Assembly: GCA_043801855.1 (NCBI GenBank)
Contig: JAZDLQ010000082.1
Coordinates: forward strand, 1-10,173
Reading direction: 5' to 3'
Source of the DNA: CAYTWW01 sp043801855
Lineage (GTDB): Archaea > Nanobdellota > Nanobdellia > Woesearchaeales > GW2011-AR15
Length of the DNA stretch: 10,173 nucleotides
Shown here: positions 1 to 6,777 of the stretch, piece after piece
Numbering within the stretch: the first letter of the stretch is position 1
Layout of the letters: every line of letters begins with the position of its first letter
Made by a program: the position numbers and the translations under genes
Notes under the pieces: model-generated
Told to the model about the DNA's origin: nothing
The model's database searches: none
Seen by the model: the letters and a program-made list of their open reading frames with translations, nothing else

Positions 1-6
1 ATACTG

Positions 7-30
7 TAAACTATATATACATATAGTTTA
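7..30. repeat. Perfect 10-bp inverted repeat
   Basis: Positions 7-16 (TAAACTATAT) pair exactly with 21-30 (ATATAGTTTA) around a 4-base loop. A T5 run at 34-38 follows on the plus strand, so this could be a weak terminator hairpin for a gene lying before the window. The overlapping TTTATAAA at 27-34 could equally be a TATA element. The arms are almost pure A/T, so chance or a protein-binding dyad are also possible. Only the symmetry is seen; the function is not. Confidence 0.35.
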
Positions 31-136
31 TAAATTTTTCGGTTTTGAAGTCACTAAATTATAAAATCATGATAAAAATGTATTCAAAGAAGATACAAAA
101 AAAATATCGACGAGAACTATTTTAGAAAATCAACAC

Positions 137-153
137 ATTCAGTATTACTGAAT
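137..153. promoter_or_regulatory. 17-bp palindrome upstream of sepF TATA box (candidate operator)
   Basis: ATTCAGTA (137-144) and TACTGAAT (146-153) form a perfect 8-bp dyad around a single central base. The dyad ends 9 bases before the TATA box at 163-170. It is followed at once by a second small palindrome, TATCGATA (153-160), which covers the expected BRE position. A dimeric regulator bound here would lie just upstream of the TBP/TFB site. The symmetry and spacing are seen directly; the role as an operator is inferred. Confidence 0.4.
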
Positions 154-162
154 ATCGATACA

Positions 163-170
163 TTTAAATA
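163..170 (+). promoter_or_regulatory. TATA box of the sepF promoter
   Basis: TTTAAATA matches the archaeal TATA consensus (TTTAWATA). Archaeal transcription usually starts about 26 bases downstream of the box centre, which places the start near 192-193. The leader before sepF would then be about 27 to 39 bases, long enough to hold the G-rich ribosome binding site before the ATG at 232. No mapped start is available; the call rests on consensus and spacing. Confidence 0.55.
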
Positions 171-216
171 TCTGTGAAATTATCAATAATTAACCAAAAA
201 AGAGGATAGAAATTTT

Positions 217-223
217 GGGGTGG
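217..223 (+). promoter_or_regulatory. Ribosome binding site deciding the sepF start
   Basis: GGGGTGG contains GGTG, complementary to the archaeal 16S 3' end. It lies 9 bases before ATG 232, which is normal spacing. Another in-frame start, GTG 220, lies inside this element and has only GAGG (202-205) at a long 14-base spacing. This favours ATG 232. Confidence 0.45.
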
Positions 224-231
224 GCAAAAAA

Positions 232-648
232 ATGAAAAAATTTATTGATAATATAAAGAAAAAAATCAAATCTTTCAGTTCTGATGAAGATAGTGGCGAT
301 GGCGAAGAAGAATATCTTGAGCTTGACACTGCAAAATCAAGGGACAGGTCTTCAAAAATTATTGTAAGGCCTTTTGTGCTTGAAGATTTTTCCGATATTA
401 AAAATGTTCTAGATGTCCTTAGGGAAGGCTATACTATTGCATTGATTAATATAAGGCCGCTTAAAGATAAAGACTTAGTGGAACTTAAACGAGCAATTAA
501 TAAGCTGAAAAAGACCTGTGATGCCATGGAAGGCGATATTGCAGGTTTTGGCGATGATTATATTGTAATTACGCCAAATTTTGCGGAAATATACAGGGCA
601 GATTCAACTGAAGAAATAAAAGGCGACACTTCAGTTAAAGACGAATAA
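232..648 (+). CDS. sepF: SepF-like cell division protein (archaeal FtsZ membrane anchor)
   Basis: The product is a 138-residue SepF/DUF552-family protein. In archaea SepF tethers FtsZ to the membrane at the division site. The first 14 or so residues (MKKFIDNIKKKIKS) form a basic amphipathic stretch suited to membrane binding. An acidic Ser/Asp/Glu linker follows at about 15-28. The folded SepF core spans about 42-121: IIVRPFVLEDFSDI, a hydrophobic strand (YTIALINIRPL), a helix, then GDIAGFGDDYIVITP, which matches the conserved GDI...G..IVITP end of the family. Length is normal. ATG 232 is preferred on SD spacing; GTG 220 would add four residues (MGKK). The gene is monocistronic here with its own TATA box and converges on the ATP synthase operon. 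FtsZ itself is not in the window. Confidence 0.85.
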   Translation: MKKFIDNIKKKIKSFSSDEDSGDGEEEYLELDTAKSRDRSSKIIVRPFVLEDFSDIKNVLDVLREGYTIALINIRPLKDKDLVELKRAINKLKKTCDAMEGDIAGFGDDYIVITPNFAEIYRADSTEEIKGDTSVKDE

Positions 649-652
649 AAAA
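647..652 (-). terminator. Oligo-T tract after atpD
   Basis: Read on the minus strand, a T6 run lies about 20 bases beyond the atpD stop, overlapping the stop codon of convergent sepF. It is the nearest oligo-T candidate for ending the ATP synthase transcript. It is short, so read-through into sepF antisense is possible. Confidence 0.3.
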
Positions 653-659
653 TTTAGAA

Positions 660-695
660 TTTTATTTTTTCTATCTTTTTTTCTTGATTCTTTTT
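660..695 (+). terminator. Poly-T termination region of sepF
   Basis: Just after the sepF stop, the plus strand carries successive T-runs (665-670, 676-682, 691-695) in a very T-rich stretch. Archaeal RNA polymerase terminates at oligo-T tracts without needing a hairpin. The tracts lie opposite the Lys/Arg-rich C-terminal codons of atpD, so they serve double duty. Termination is inferred from base composition. Confidence 0.45.
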
Positions 696-1285
696 GTCCT
701 AAAGGTTGTTTCGCGCTCTTGCTCTTCGAGCCGGAATTCTATAAAGCTTTTTGCCTTGTTCATCTTTGGTATAAGCTCAAATTCAAGGGCATTAACGCGT
801 CTTTTAGTCTTATCTATCTCTTCCAGAAGCTTTTTTATGCTTGATTCAACTTCTGCTGCTAAGAGAATATACTCAATTAATTCCTGATAGGCAGAAATTG
901 CATCTATTGTTGCTATTGAGACTGAAATAAGGCCATATCCTTCTTTACCAGATTTATCTTTTTCGTATTCATATTCAATTTTTGGAACAATTACTCCCAT
1001 TACATTTTTCATGCCTATATTCAAAGTTGGGCCGCTGCCTACAGCAAGTGCAATAGATTTAAGTTCTAAATCTGAATCAGTAACCCTTGCCATATCTACC
1101 TTGTATTTGGCATCAATATACTTTTCAGTGAGATCTTTTCTCGCAGTTTTTAGCTTTTTTAATGTCTCAAAAAATTCCAGAATCAAGCCATCTCTTTTTT
1201 TCTTAAGAAGTTTATATCCTGATTGGGCAAGCTTGATTTTTTTCTTCAGCTTGATAAGTTCAGATCTTGTTGGCTTTATATCCAT
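671..1285 (-). CDS. atpD: A-type ATP synthase subunit D (central rotor shaft)
   Basis: The product is a 204-residue subunit D. It forms the coiled-coil axle inside the A3B3 head and turns with F, C and the c ring. The N-terminal helix begins PTRSELIKLKKKIKLAQSGY (5-24), the typical D-subunit opening. The C-terminal helix carries the family signature KTKRRVNALEFELIP (about 159-173), and the protein ends in a Lys/Arg-rich tail. The open frame continues upstream to 1414, but that part overlaps atpB and is non-D-like (NNNN-rich). ATG 1285 gives the normal length and a 28-base gap after the atpB stop, with no good SD. It is the last gene of the operon; no AhaG-like small gene follows. Confidence 0.93.
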   Translation of the reverse strand: MDIKPTRSELIKLKKKIKLAQSGYKLLKKKRDGLILEFFETLKKLKTARKDLTEKYIDAKYKVDMARVTDSDLELKSIALAVGSGPTLNIGMKNVMGVIVPKIEYEYEKDKSGKEGYGLISVSIATIDAISAYQELIEYILLAAEVESSIKKLLEEIDKTKRRVNALEFELIPKMNKAKSFIEFRLEEQERETTFRTKRIKKKR

Positions 1286-1313
1286 TTTATTATTGTTGTT
1301 ATCCCAAGCGCTG

Positions 1314-2786
1314 TTATTTCCTTTTGAATGGCTTTTCTTTTTTCCCGTCAGGCAAGTCAGTTGAGCCCAGCGGCATTGCTGTATGAATGCTTGTGGTAGC
1401 CAAATTAGCATCATTAGTTGCCGGATAATATTTATCCCTAAGTTCAGGTTTAATCCTTGTTAAAGAAGCTTTTGGCATATCTGACAGAAGATTCCAGCCA
1501 ATACTAAGTGATTTAACAATATCTCTGTTTTCGGTTTTTTGCTGGCGGACAAATTTATCCTCAAACTGCTCTGCAAAATTCAGAAGCTTTTTGTCTTTAT
1601 CAGAAAGCGCCTCTTCTCCTACAATTGCAACAAGGCCCCTTAAATCCCTTCCTTCGGCATAATTAGCATAAAGCTGGTCACTTACCTGCTTGTGGTCTTC
1701 CCGTGTTTTTTCACTGCCAATACCTGAATTCATAAGTCTTGAAAGAGAAGGAAGAATATCAATAGGAGGATATATTCCCTTTCTGTGAAGTTCTCTGTTT
1801 AGAACAATCTGTCCTTCAGTAATATATCCTGTCAAATCAGGGATTGGATGAGTAATATCATCACCCATCATTGTTAGTATAGGAATCTGTGTAATTGAAC
1901 CGTTTTTTCCTCTAATCATTCCTGCGCGCTCATAAATTGATGCAAGGTCAGTATACATATATCCAGGATAGCCTCTCCTGCCGGGAATTTCTTCTCTTGC
2001 TGCGCCAATTTCCCTTAATGCTTCACAATAGTTAGTCATATCGGTAAGAATAACAAGGACATGCATACCCTCGGTAAAGGCAAGATATTCGGCAGCGGTT
2101 AACGCCATTCTGGGAGTTACAAGCCTCTCAACTGCCGGGTCATTTGCAAGGTTTAAGAAAACAACTGCCCTTTTTAGCGCACCAGTTTTTTCAAAATCAT
2201 TGATAAAATACTGGGCTTCTTCATTTGTTATTCCCATTGCTGCAAAAACAACTGCAAACTGGCTTCCCTTTTCTGACACTTTAGCCTGTCTCGCAAGCTG
2301 CAGCGCAATTTCGTTATGTGGAAGGCCGCTGCCTGAGAAAATAGGGAGCTTTTGTCCTCTTACAAGCGTATTGCAGGTATCAATTGTAGATATTCCTGAC
2401 TGGATAAAGTCAGATGGTGATTTTCTTGAATAAGGGTTAATTGCCATTCCGTTTATGTCAAGCTTTTCTGTTGAAAGAACATCAGGGCCACCATCAATTG
2501 CTTTTCCTGCGCCGTTAAGTATTCTTCCAAGTAGTTCTTTTGATACCCCAAGTTTAATTGTTTCACCAAGGAACTTAACCCATGTGTTTGACCGGTCAAT
2601 TCCTCTTGTGCCTTCAAATACCTGCACAACAACCATTTCTTTGCTTGTGTCAAGTACCTGGCCTTTTTTTATAGTACCGTCAGATAACTTAATTTCAACA
2701 AGCTCAGCATAGCCTACTTCATGGGTTTTTTCAACAAAGATTAAGGGACCTGCAATTTTTTTAATTGTTTTATATTCTTTTTGCAT
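1314..2786 (-). CDS. atpB: A-type ATP synthase subunit B (regulatory, non-catalytic)
   Basis: The product is a 490-residue subunit B, which alternates with A in the A3B3 head and completes the catalytic interface. The beta-barrel N domain (about 1-75, IAGPLIFVEK) is followed by the nucleotide-binding-fold domain. In place of a Walker A P-loop it has SGSGLPHNE (151-159), as expected for the non-catalytic subunit. TDMTNYCEALREI (248-260), GRRGYPGYMYTDLA (269-282) and LPSLSRLMNSGIG (345-357, with R350 as the likely arginine finger) are all B-subunit hallmarks. Homologues usually stop soon after the RDKYYP-like segment (450-455) at about 460 residues; this one adds about 35 residues ending in GKKEKPFKRK. 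The start ATG lies 5 bases after GGTGAT, which overlaps the atpA stop, so translation is probably coupled to atpA. Confidence 0.97.
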   Translation of the reverse strand: MQKEYKTIKKIAGPLIFVEKTHEVGYAELVEIKLSDGTIKKGQVLDTSKEMVVVQVFEGTRGIDRSNTWVKFLGETIKLGVSKELLGRILNGAGKAIDGGPDVLSTEKLDINGMAINPYSRKSPSDFIQSGISTIDTCNTLVRGQKLPIFSGSGLPHNEIALQLARQAKVSEKGSQFAVVFAAMGITNEEAQYFINDFEKTGALKRAVVFLNLANDPAVERLVTPRMALTAAEYLAFTEGMHVLVILTDMTNYCEALREIGAAREEIPGRRGYPGYMYTDLASIYERAGMIRGKNGSITQIPILTMMGDDITHPIPDLTGYITEGQIVLNRELHRKGIYPPIDILPSLSRLMNSGIGSEKTREDHKQVSDQLYANYAEGRDLRGLVAIVGEEALSDKDKKLLNFAEQFEDKFVRQQKTENRDIVKSLSIGWNLLSDMPKASLTRIKPELRDKYYPATNDANLATTSIHTAMPLGSTDLPDGKKEKPFKRK

Positions 2787-2792
2787 ATTTTA

Positions 2793-4535
2793 TCACCAGG
2801 CGGCAATTTTGTCAAATTCTTTTTTCATTTCAAGCTTGATTTTGTTTATTTCAGATTCGTAATCCTTAATGAATTTAATATTAGCAATGCTTTCTTTTGA
2901 TACCATACCAATAATTTGGCTAATTGAAGTTCTTTTGTCAAGTGCTGCTTTTGCACTGTTAGCAAAATATAATATTAATTGCATCAAAAGATAGGTTTTT
3001 TGAGGTGGGCAATAGGTATCAACATCATGAAAGGCATTCTGCTGCAAAAAAGATTCCCTTATCAGCCTTGAAATCTCAAGAGTAAGCTGCTGTTTTTCAG
3101 GAAGCGCGTCACTTCCTACAAGTTGAACTATCTCAAGCAGTTTTTCCTCTTCCTGAAGATAATTCATAATTTCATTAACATCAGAAGGCCAATCCTGGTT
3201 AATTTTTTCTTTAAACCAATCAGAAAGTGATTCTTTATACAGGCTGTAAGAATTCAGCCAATTAATTGACGGGAAATGCCTCCTTTGCGCCAAGCGAGGG
3301 TCAAGAGCCCAAAACGTTTTTATTACTCTTAAAGTGTTTTGTGTTACCGGTTCGGAAAAATCTCCCCCAGGAGGGCTTACAGCGCCGATTATAGTGACTG
3401 AACCTTCTTCATTATTCAAAGTGTTTACTCTGCCGGCTCTTTCATAAAACTGGGCAAGCCTGGTTGACAAGTATGCAGGATACCCTTCCTCTCCCGGCAT
3501 CTCTTCAAGCCTGGAAGAAATTTCTCTCATACTTTCAGCCCATCTAGAAGTGGAATCAGCCATCAGTGCAACTGAATAGCCCATATCCCTGTAATATTCT
3601 GCAATCGTTATTCCCGTATATACACTTGCCTCTCTTGCAGCAACTGGCATATTTGATGTATTTGCAATTAAGACTGTTCTATTCATAAGCGGCCTTTTAG
3701 TTTTTGGATCCTCTAGATGCGGAAACTCAGTTAATACTTCTGTCATTTCATTTCCGCGCTCACCGCAGCCAATGTAAACAATAATCTGTGCGTCAGCCCA
3801 TTTTGCAAGGGACTGCTGAGTTACTGTTTTTCCTGTGCCAAATCCGCCCGGAATTGCTGCCATCCCTCCTTTTGCAAGAGGGAATAATCCATCAATTACC
3901 CGCTGGCCTGTTATTAATGGAATATCCGGAAGAAGTTTTGCTTTGTAATTTCGGGGTGACCTTACAGGCCATTTATGTGAAAGAAATATTTCCTGTCCGT
4001 TTTCAAGAACACAAACAGGCTCATTAACTGTAAATTTTCCTGATTTAATTTCTTTAATTTTTCCTGCATAATTCGAAAATGGAGGTGCCATAATCTTATG
4101 AATAATTCCTTGATTTTCTTCAACAGTGCCTATTACTTGACCAGGACTGACATTATCTCCTTTTTTTAAGCTTGGGTTAAAATCCCATTTTTTGCAATTG
4201 TCAAGTCCTGAAGCACTTACTCCTCTTTTAATGAAATTACCCATAGTTTTTTCAAGTTCTATTAGTGGCCTTTGGATACCATCATAAATGCTGCCAAGAA
4301 GCCCGGGCCCAAGCCTGATAGATAATGGCTCTCCTGTATTTTCCACAGGCTCACCAGGCTTAAGCCCGGAAGTATCTTCATACACCTGAATTGTTGTCTT
4401 ATCTCCATCAACAAGAATTACTTCTCCCATTAGCTTTTCATTTCCAACTAAAACAAGATCATACATTCTTGCATCAAGGCATTTAGCCGCAATTACAGGT
4501 CCTGCTATTCTATCAATAACACCAAGATTTATCAT
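2793..4535 (-). CDS. atpA: A-type ATP synthase subunit A (catalytic)
   Basis: The product is a 580-residue catalytic subunit that binds ADP and phosphate and makes ATP. It has an N-terminal barrel (about 1-75). The A-specific non-homologous (bulge) region, about 115-190, includes KGDNVSPGQVIGTV. The P-loop is PGGFGTGKT (229-237, K236 and T237). The catalytic glutamate is E259 in GCGERGNEMTE (256-266). The Walker B-like strand is SVALMADSTSRWAE (321-334, D327). PPGGDFSEPVTQNTLR (388-403) and VDTYCPPQKTY (505-515) are further A-subunit signatures. The length is normal and all key residues are present, so the enzyme should be active. No intein is seen. ATG 4535 has the SD AAGGTG, which abuts the atpF stop codon, and the gene stops 6 bases before atpB. 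Confidence 0.98.
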   Translation of the reverse strand: MINLGVIDRIAGPVIAAKCLDARMYDLVLVGNEKLMGEVILVDGDKTTIQVYEDTSGLKPGEPVENTGEPLSIRLGPGLLGSIYDGIQRPLIELEKTMGNFIKRGVSASGLDNCKKWDFNPSLKKGDNVSPGQVIGTVEENQGIIHKIMAPPFSNYAGKIKEIKSGKFTVNEPVCVLENGQEIFLSHKWPVRSPRNYKAKLLPDIPLITGQRVIDGLFPLAKGGMAAIPGGFGTGKTVTQQSLAKWADAQIIVYIGCGERGNEMTEVLTEFPHLEDPKTKRPLMNRTVLIANTSNMPVAAREASVYTGITIAEYYRDMGYSVALMADSTSRWAESMREISSRLEEMPGEEGYPAYLSTRLAQFYERAGRVNTLNNEEGSVTIIGAVSPPGGDFSEPVTQNTLRVIKTFWALDPRLAQRRHFPSINWLNSYSLYKESLSDWFKEKINQDWPSDVNEIMNYLQEEEKLLEIVQLVGSDALPEKQQLTLEISRLIRESFLQQNAFHDVDTYCPPQKTYLLMQLILYFANSAKAALDKRTSISQIIGMVSKESIANIKFIKDYESEINKIKLEMKKEFDKIAAW

Positions 4536-4546
4536 GTTTATGCACC

Positions 4547-4864
4547 TTATGACATTTGTATATCTATGCCCAGTGAAGATTTAATTTTTTCACCAAGCGA
4601 ATTATCACTTTCTTTCTGTGAAATAACCATAAATATTGGCCTATTAAGTTCCTCAAGCTTGTTTCTTGTTTCCTTTGTAAGTAGTTTTGCCGTATTATTG
4701 TCAGTGATAATAAGCCCGCAATCAGGATCCTCTATTATTCCTAAAAATATTTTTTCAACAGCACTTGGGGTTATTTCATCTTCAATCTCAATTATTTTTT
4801 TAATTCCAGCAAGAGTGAATCCCAGCACAAAATCGCTTTTGCCGACAACGCATATTTCAACCAT
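4547..4864 (-). CDS. atpF: A-type ATP synthase subunit F (rotor)
   Basis: The product is a 105-residue subunit F, a small Rossmann-like protein that binds subunit D near the base of the head and rotates with it. The opening VVGKSDFVLGFTLAGIKKI (6-24) matches the family pattern V(I/V)G..DFVLGF.LAGI. The central strand GLIITDNNTAKLL (50-62) and PIFMVI (76-81) fit the remaining strands. The length is typical. The gap after atpC is 6 bases, and the likely SD (AGGT) overlaps the atpC stop. Its own stop overlaps the SD of atpA. Confidence 0.93.
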   Translation of the reverse strand: MVEICVVGKSDFVLGFTLAGIKKIIEIEDEITPSAVEKIFLGIIEDPDCGLIITDNNTAKLLTKETRNKLEELNRPIFMVISQKESDNSLGEKIKSSLGIDIQMS

Positions 4865-4870
4865 TCTTTT

Positions 4871-5929
4871 TTACCTGGTAATTAGCAGCGGTTCAATGAA
4901 GCCTTCGCCAAGTGAAAGCTGCTTTGATTTAATAATTGTAAAAAGATTTTTAATTTCAATTTCTTTAGCAAACATATATCCAATGACTGTATTTATAGAG
5001 AGGCTGAATTTATAATGCAATTGCATTGTTTTAGAAAACAGATAATTATCAATTGCAGATGAAATTGCAGCAAGTGAGCTATTTTCATTACAGTTTTCAA
5101 ATGATTTTTTTATTGCCCCTCTGTATGGCATTTTATTAATTTCCTTAAAAAGTTCTTTCATATCTTTTGCTGCAATTAGAGAAAGTAAATCCTTATTCTC
5201 CAGTAAAAGCCCGCCTTGAACCAGGCAGTCTGCAATTTCGTCTTGCTTTAAGCCAAGCTTCTTTAATTTAATAATAGTCTCAATATTAACTAAGTCAACT
5301 TCAGAAAGCAGGAATTCCTTATAGGCTTTGGCATCATCAGGCAGCATTGCCGCATAATCAACTGATGATCTGTAGTATTCCTTATCTAGGGCGTTTTCAA
5401 CCAGACTTAAGCTTTTATTTTCTTCATAAAATTTGAGCGCTTTTGCCATATCTTTAACATTTGCATAGCCGGATTCCTCAATTATTTCCCGGACAGTGTT
5501 TTTCTTAAGCAGCAAATCCAGCTTTTTTTCATCAAGCAAGCCAATAGGCAGCAGCATATCTTTAATCTCATTCAAAGGCATTGCCTTATTCTTTGCCCGA
5601 GCAATGGTTTTTATATTCCAAAAGTCTTTTCTTTTAATATATTGGGCAATCATGCTGTTAGTTCCGGGGTTTGAAATTCTTTGTAATTTTTTGTATGTTT
5701 TAATAAGGTTTTCGTTTAATGCTTTTTCAATAAGCAAAGCTCCGGTATATTTAATTGCCAGGCGATCTATCTCTTCACGATAGTCACTCTCTTCAAGATA
5801 CTTAATTAACTCTGCAAATTTCATCTTAATTAATTTTTTATAGTCATTTGCACTAATGAGTGCTGTGCTCATAACAGACACTCTTGCAAATGAATACGGA
5901 TCAAAATCCAGTTTAATTTTTTTTGCCAT
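4871..5929 (-). CDS. atpC: A-type ATP synthase subunit C (funnel linking shaft to c ring)
   Basis: The product is a 352-residue, almost all-helical subunit C (V-type subunit d family). It is the funnel-shaped socket that connects the D/F shaft to the membrane c ring. The sequence opens with DFDPYSFARVSVMSTALIS, similar to the N terminus of the family, and it has no catalytic motif. The three-fold repeated helical layout is consistent with the family, but residues diverge strongly, as is usual. The frame continues six codons upstream to a TTG (5947) that would overlap atpE by 14 bases. ATG 5929, 4 bases after the atpE stop, is preferred. A weak GGAAAG-type SD lies in the end of atpE. Identity rests partly on position between E and F. 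Confidence 0.9.
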   Translation of the reverse strand: MAKKIKLDFDPYSFARVSVMSTALISANDYKKLIKMKFAELIKYLEESDYREEIDRLAIKYTGALLIEKALNENLIKTYKKLQRISNPGTNSMIAQYIKRKDFWNIKTIARAKNKAMPLNEIKDMLLPIGLLDEKKLDLLLKKNTVREIIEESGYANVKDMAKALKFYEENKSLSLVENALDKEYYRSSVDYAAMLPDDAKAYKEFLLSEVDLVNIETIIKLKKLGLKQDEIADCLVQGGLLLENKDLLSLIAAKDMKELFKEINKMPYRGAIKKSFENCNENSSLAAISSAIDNYLFSKTMQLHYKFSLSINTVIGYMFAKEIEIKNLFTIIKSKQLSLGEGFIEPLLITR

Positions 5930-5933
5930 AGTT

Positions 5934-6485
5934 TTAACTCTTTCCAAGCAATAAGGCGCTTATTTCAAGCAGATTATTCTCAAATACAGTTTTTAAGATG
6001 TTTTCATAGCTATAATCCAGCCGCTCCTCACCGCTTTCACTCTCTGCAATAATACCTCCTGCAATATTACGTTCTTCTCCCTTTTTTGGAGAAGCAAATG
6101 AAATATCATTCTTGTTGCAGAGAATTTTTCCGATCTTAATTTCCTTTTCTCCTGCACTAATCATTGACTTAATATGCACTGAGCACTTTGTTTTACTTAG
6201 CGATGAAAGTTCATTAAGAACTTCTGCGTAGAGCTTCTGCATTAGGCTTCTTTTGGTTTCAAGGATTTTTTTTCTTGATTCAAATTCTGCCTTTGATATC
6301 ACTGTTTTTTCATATTCATCAAGAGCTGCAATCACTCTTTCATTAGCAGACTGCCTCTCTTTTTGAATAGATGCCTCTGTATCTTTCATGATTTTTTTAA
6401 TCTCTTGCTCTGCCTCTTTATGAATTGCAGAGGCCTTACTATTAGCTACGCCAATAATCTCTTCTTTAAGCTCATTAATTCCCAT
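5934..6485 (-). CDS. atpE: A-type ATP synthase subunit E (peripheral stalk)
   Basis: The product is a 183-residue subunit E. With H it forms the coiled-coil peripheral stalk that keeps the A3B3 head from turning with the rotor. The N-terminal half (about 1-85) is a charged helix rich in Glu, Lys and Ala (AEQEIKKIMKDTEASIQKER). The C-terminal half is a globular domain with the family-like GGIIAESESGEERLDYSYENIL (142-163). Length is slightly below the usual 190-200 residues. The 39-base gap after atpK is the largest inside the operon apart from the first junction. The SD is poor (GAGG, 13 bases before the ATG), which is unusual here because other junctions have good sites or overlaps. Confidence 0.92.
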   Translation of the reverse strand: MGINELKEEIIGVANSKASAIHKEAEQEIKKIMKDTEASIQKERQSANERVIAALDEYEKTVISKAEFESRKKILETKRSLMQKLYAEVLNELSSLSKTKCSVHIKSMISAGEKEIKIGKILCNKNDISFASPKKGEERNIAGGIIAESESGEERLDYSYENILKTVFENNLLEISALLLGKS

Positions 6486-6524
6486 TTTATCAGGATTTCC
6501 TCATTTTGGTATTTAACTCGCTTA

Positions 6525-6758
6525 TTAATGAACTTGTGCAAGCCCAATCAATAATATTGATACCACTAAGCCAAAAATTATAATTGACTCAGGAATTACT
6601 GTTAGGATTAGCCCTTTACCAAATAATTCTTCTTTTTCAGCCATTGCACCAACCGCTGCAACGCCTATAGATTTTTCAGCCATTGCTGTTGCAATTGCAG
6701 TTACACTTATGGATATTGCAGCACTTATTGCAACAATTCCTGTTCCTATATCTACCAT
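6525..6758 (-). CDS. atpK: A-type ATP synthase subunit K (c subunit, rotor ring proteolipid)
   Basis: The product is a 77-residue proteolipid with two membrane helices (about 5-37 and 47-75). They are joined by a polar loop, AEKEELFGKG (40-49). Copies form the rotating ring that carries the coupling ion past subunit I. E57, in ILTVIPESIIIFGLVV, is the essential ion-binding carboxylate. Aligned by eye, a second glutamate, E28 in AMAEKSIG, sits in helix 1 where Na+-binding rings have Gln or Glu. This is a single hairpin, not a duplicated four-helix form. The open frame extends upstream into atpI, but ATG 6758 follows a near-perfect SD (AAGGAGGT, 9-base spacing) and gives the family's normal length. 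Two stop codons (TAA TAA) end the gene. Confidence 0.95.
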   Translation of the reverse strand: MVDIGTGIVAISAAISISVTAIATAMAEKSIGVAAVGAMAEKEELFGKGLILTVIPESIIIFGLVVSILLIGLAQVH

Positions 6759-6767
6759 CTTAAATTT

Positions 6768-6775
6768 ACCTCCTT
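6768..6775 (-). promoter_or_regulatory. Strong Shine-Dalgarno of atpK
   Basis: The minus strand reads AAGGAGGT 9 bases before the atpK ATG, the longest anti-SD match in the cluster. It sets the start at 6758 rather than the upstream in-frame ATG at 6851. A strong site suits a subunit needed in many copies per enzyme. Confidence 0.75.
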
Positions 6776-6777
6776 GT

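Noticed and set aside
69..125. 18-codon ORF (MIKMYSKKIQ...) before sepF
   Set aside because: It is short and Lys-rich in A-rich DNA, with no SD. A TATA-like TTTATAAA at 27-34 sits about 39 bases ahead, but nothing else supports it as a gene.
649..670. Possible missing AhaG subunit gene after atpD
   Set aside because: Only 22 bases separate atpD from sepF. AhaG is restricted to some methanogens and is not needed for a complete enzyme, so its absence is not a defect.
1286..1414. Upstream extension of the atpD reading frame (43 extra residues)
   Set aside because: It overlaps atpB in another frame, reads as low-complexity NNNN-rich sequence, and ATG 1285 gives the exact family N terminus and length.
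4566..5015. Plus-strand 149-codon open frame
   Set aside because: It lies antisense to atpF and atpC and is Ser/Leu/Ile-rich as expected of a shadow, with no SD or recognisable domain. Other antisense frames, such as 1011-1364 and 2455-2712, were rejected for the same reason.
5930..5947. TTG start of atpC overlapping atpE
   Set aside because: An ATG lies 18 bases later, just after the atpE stop, and needs no rare start.
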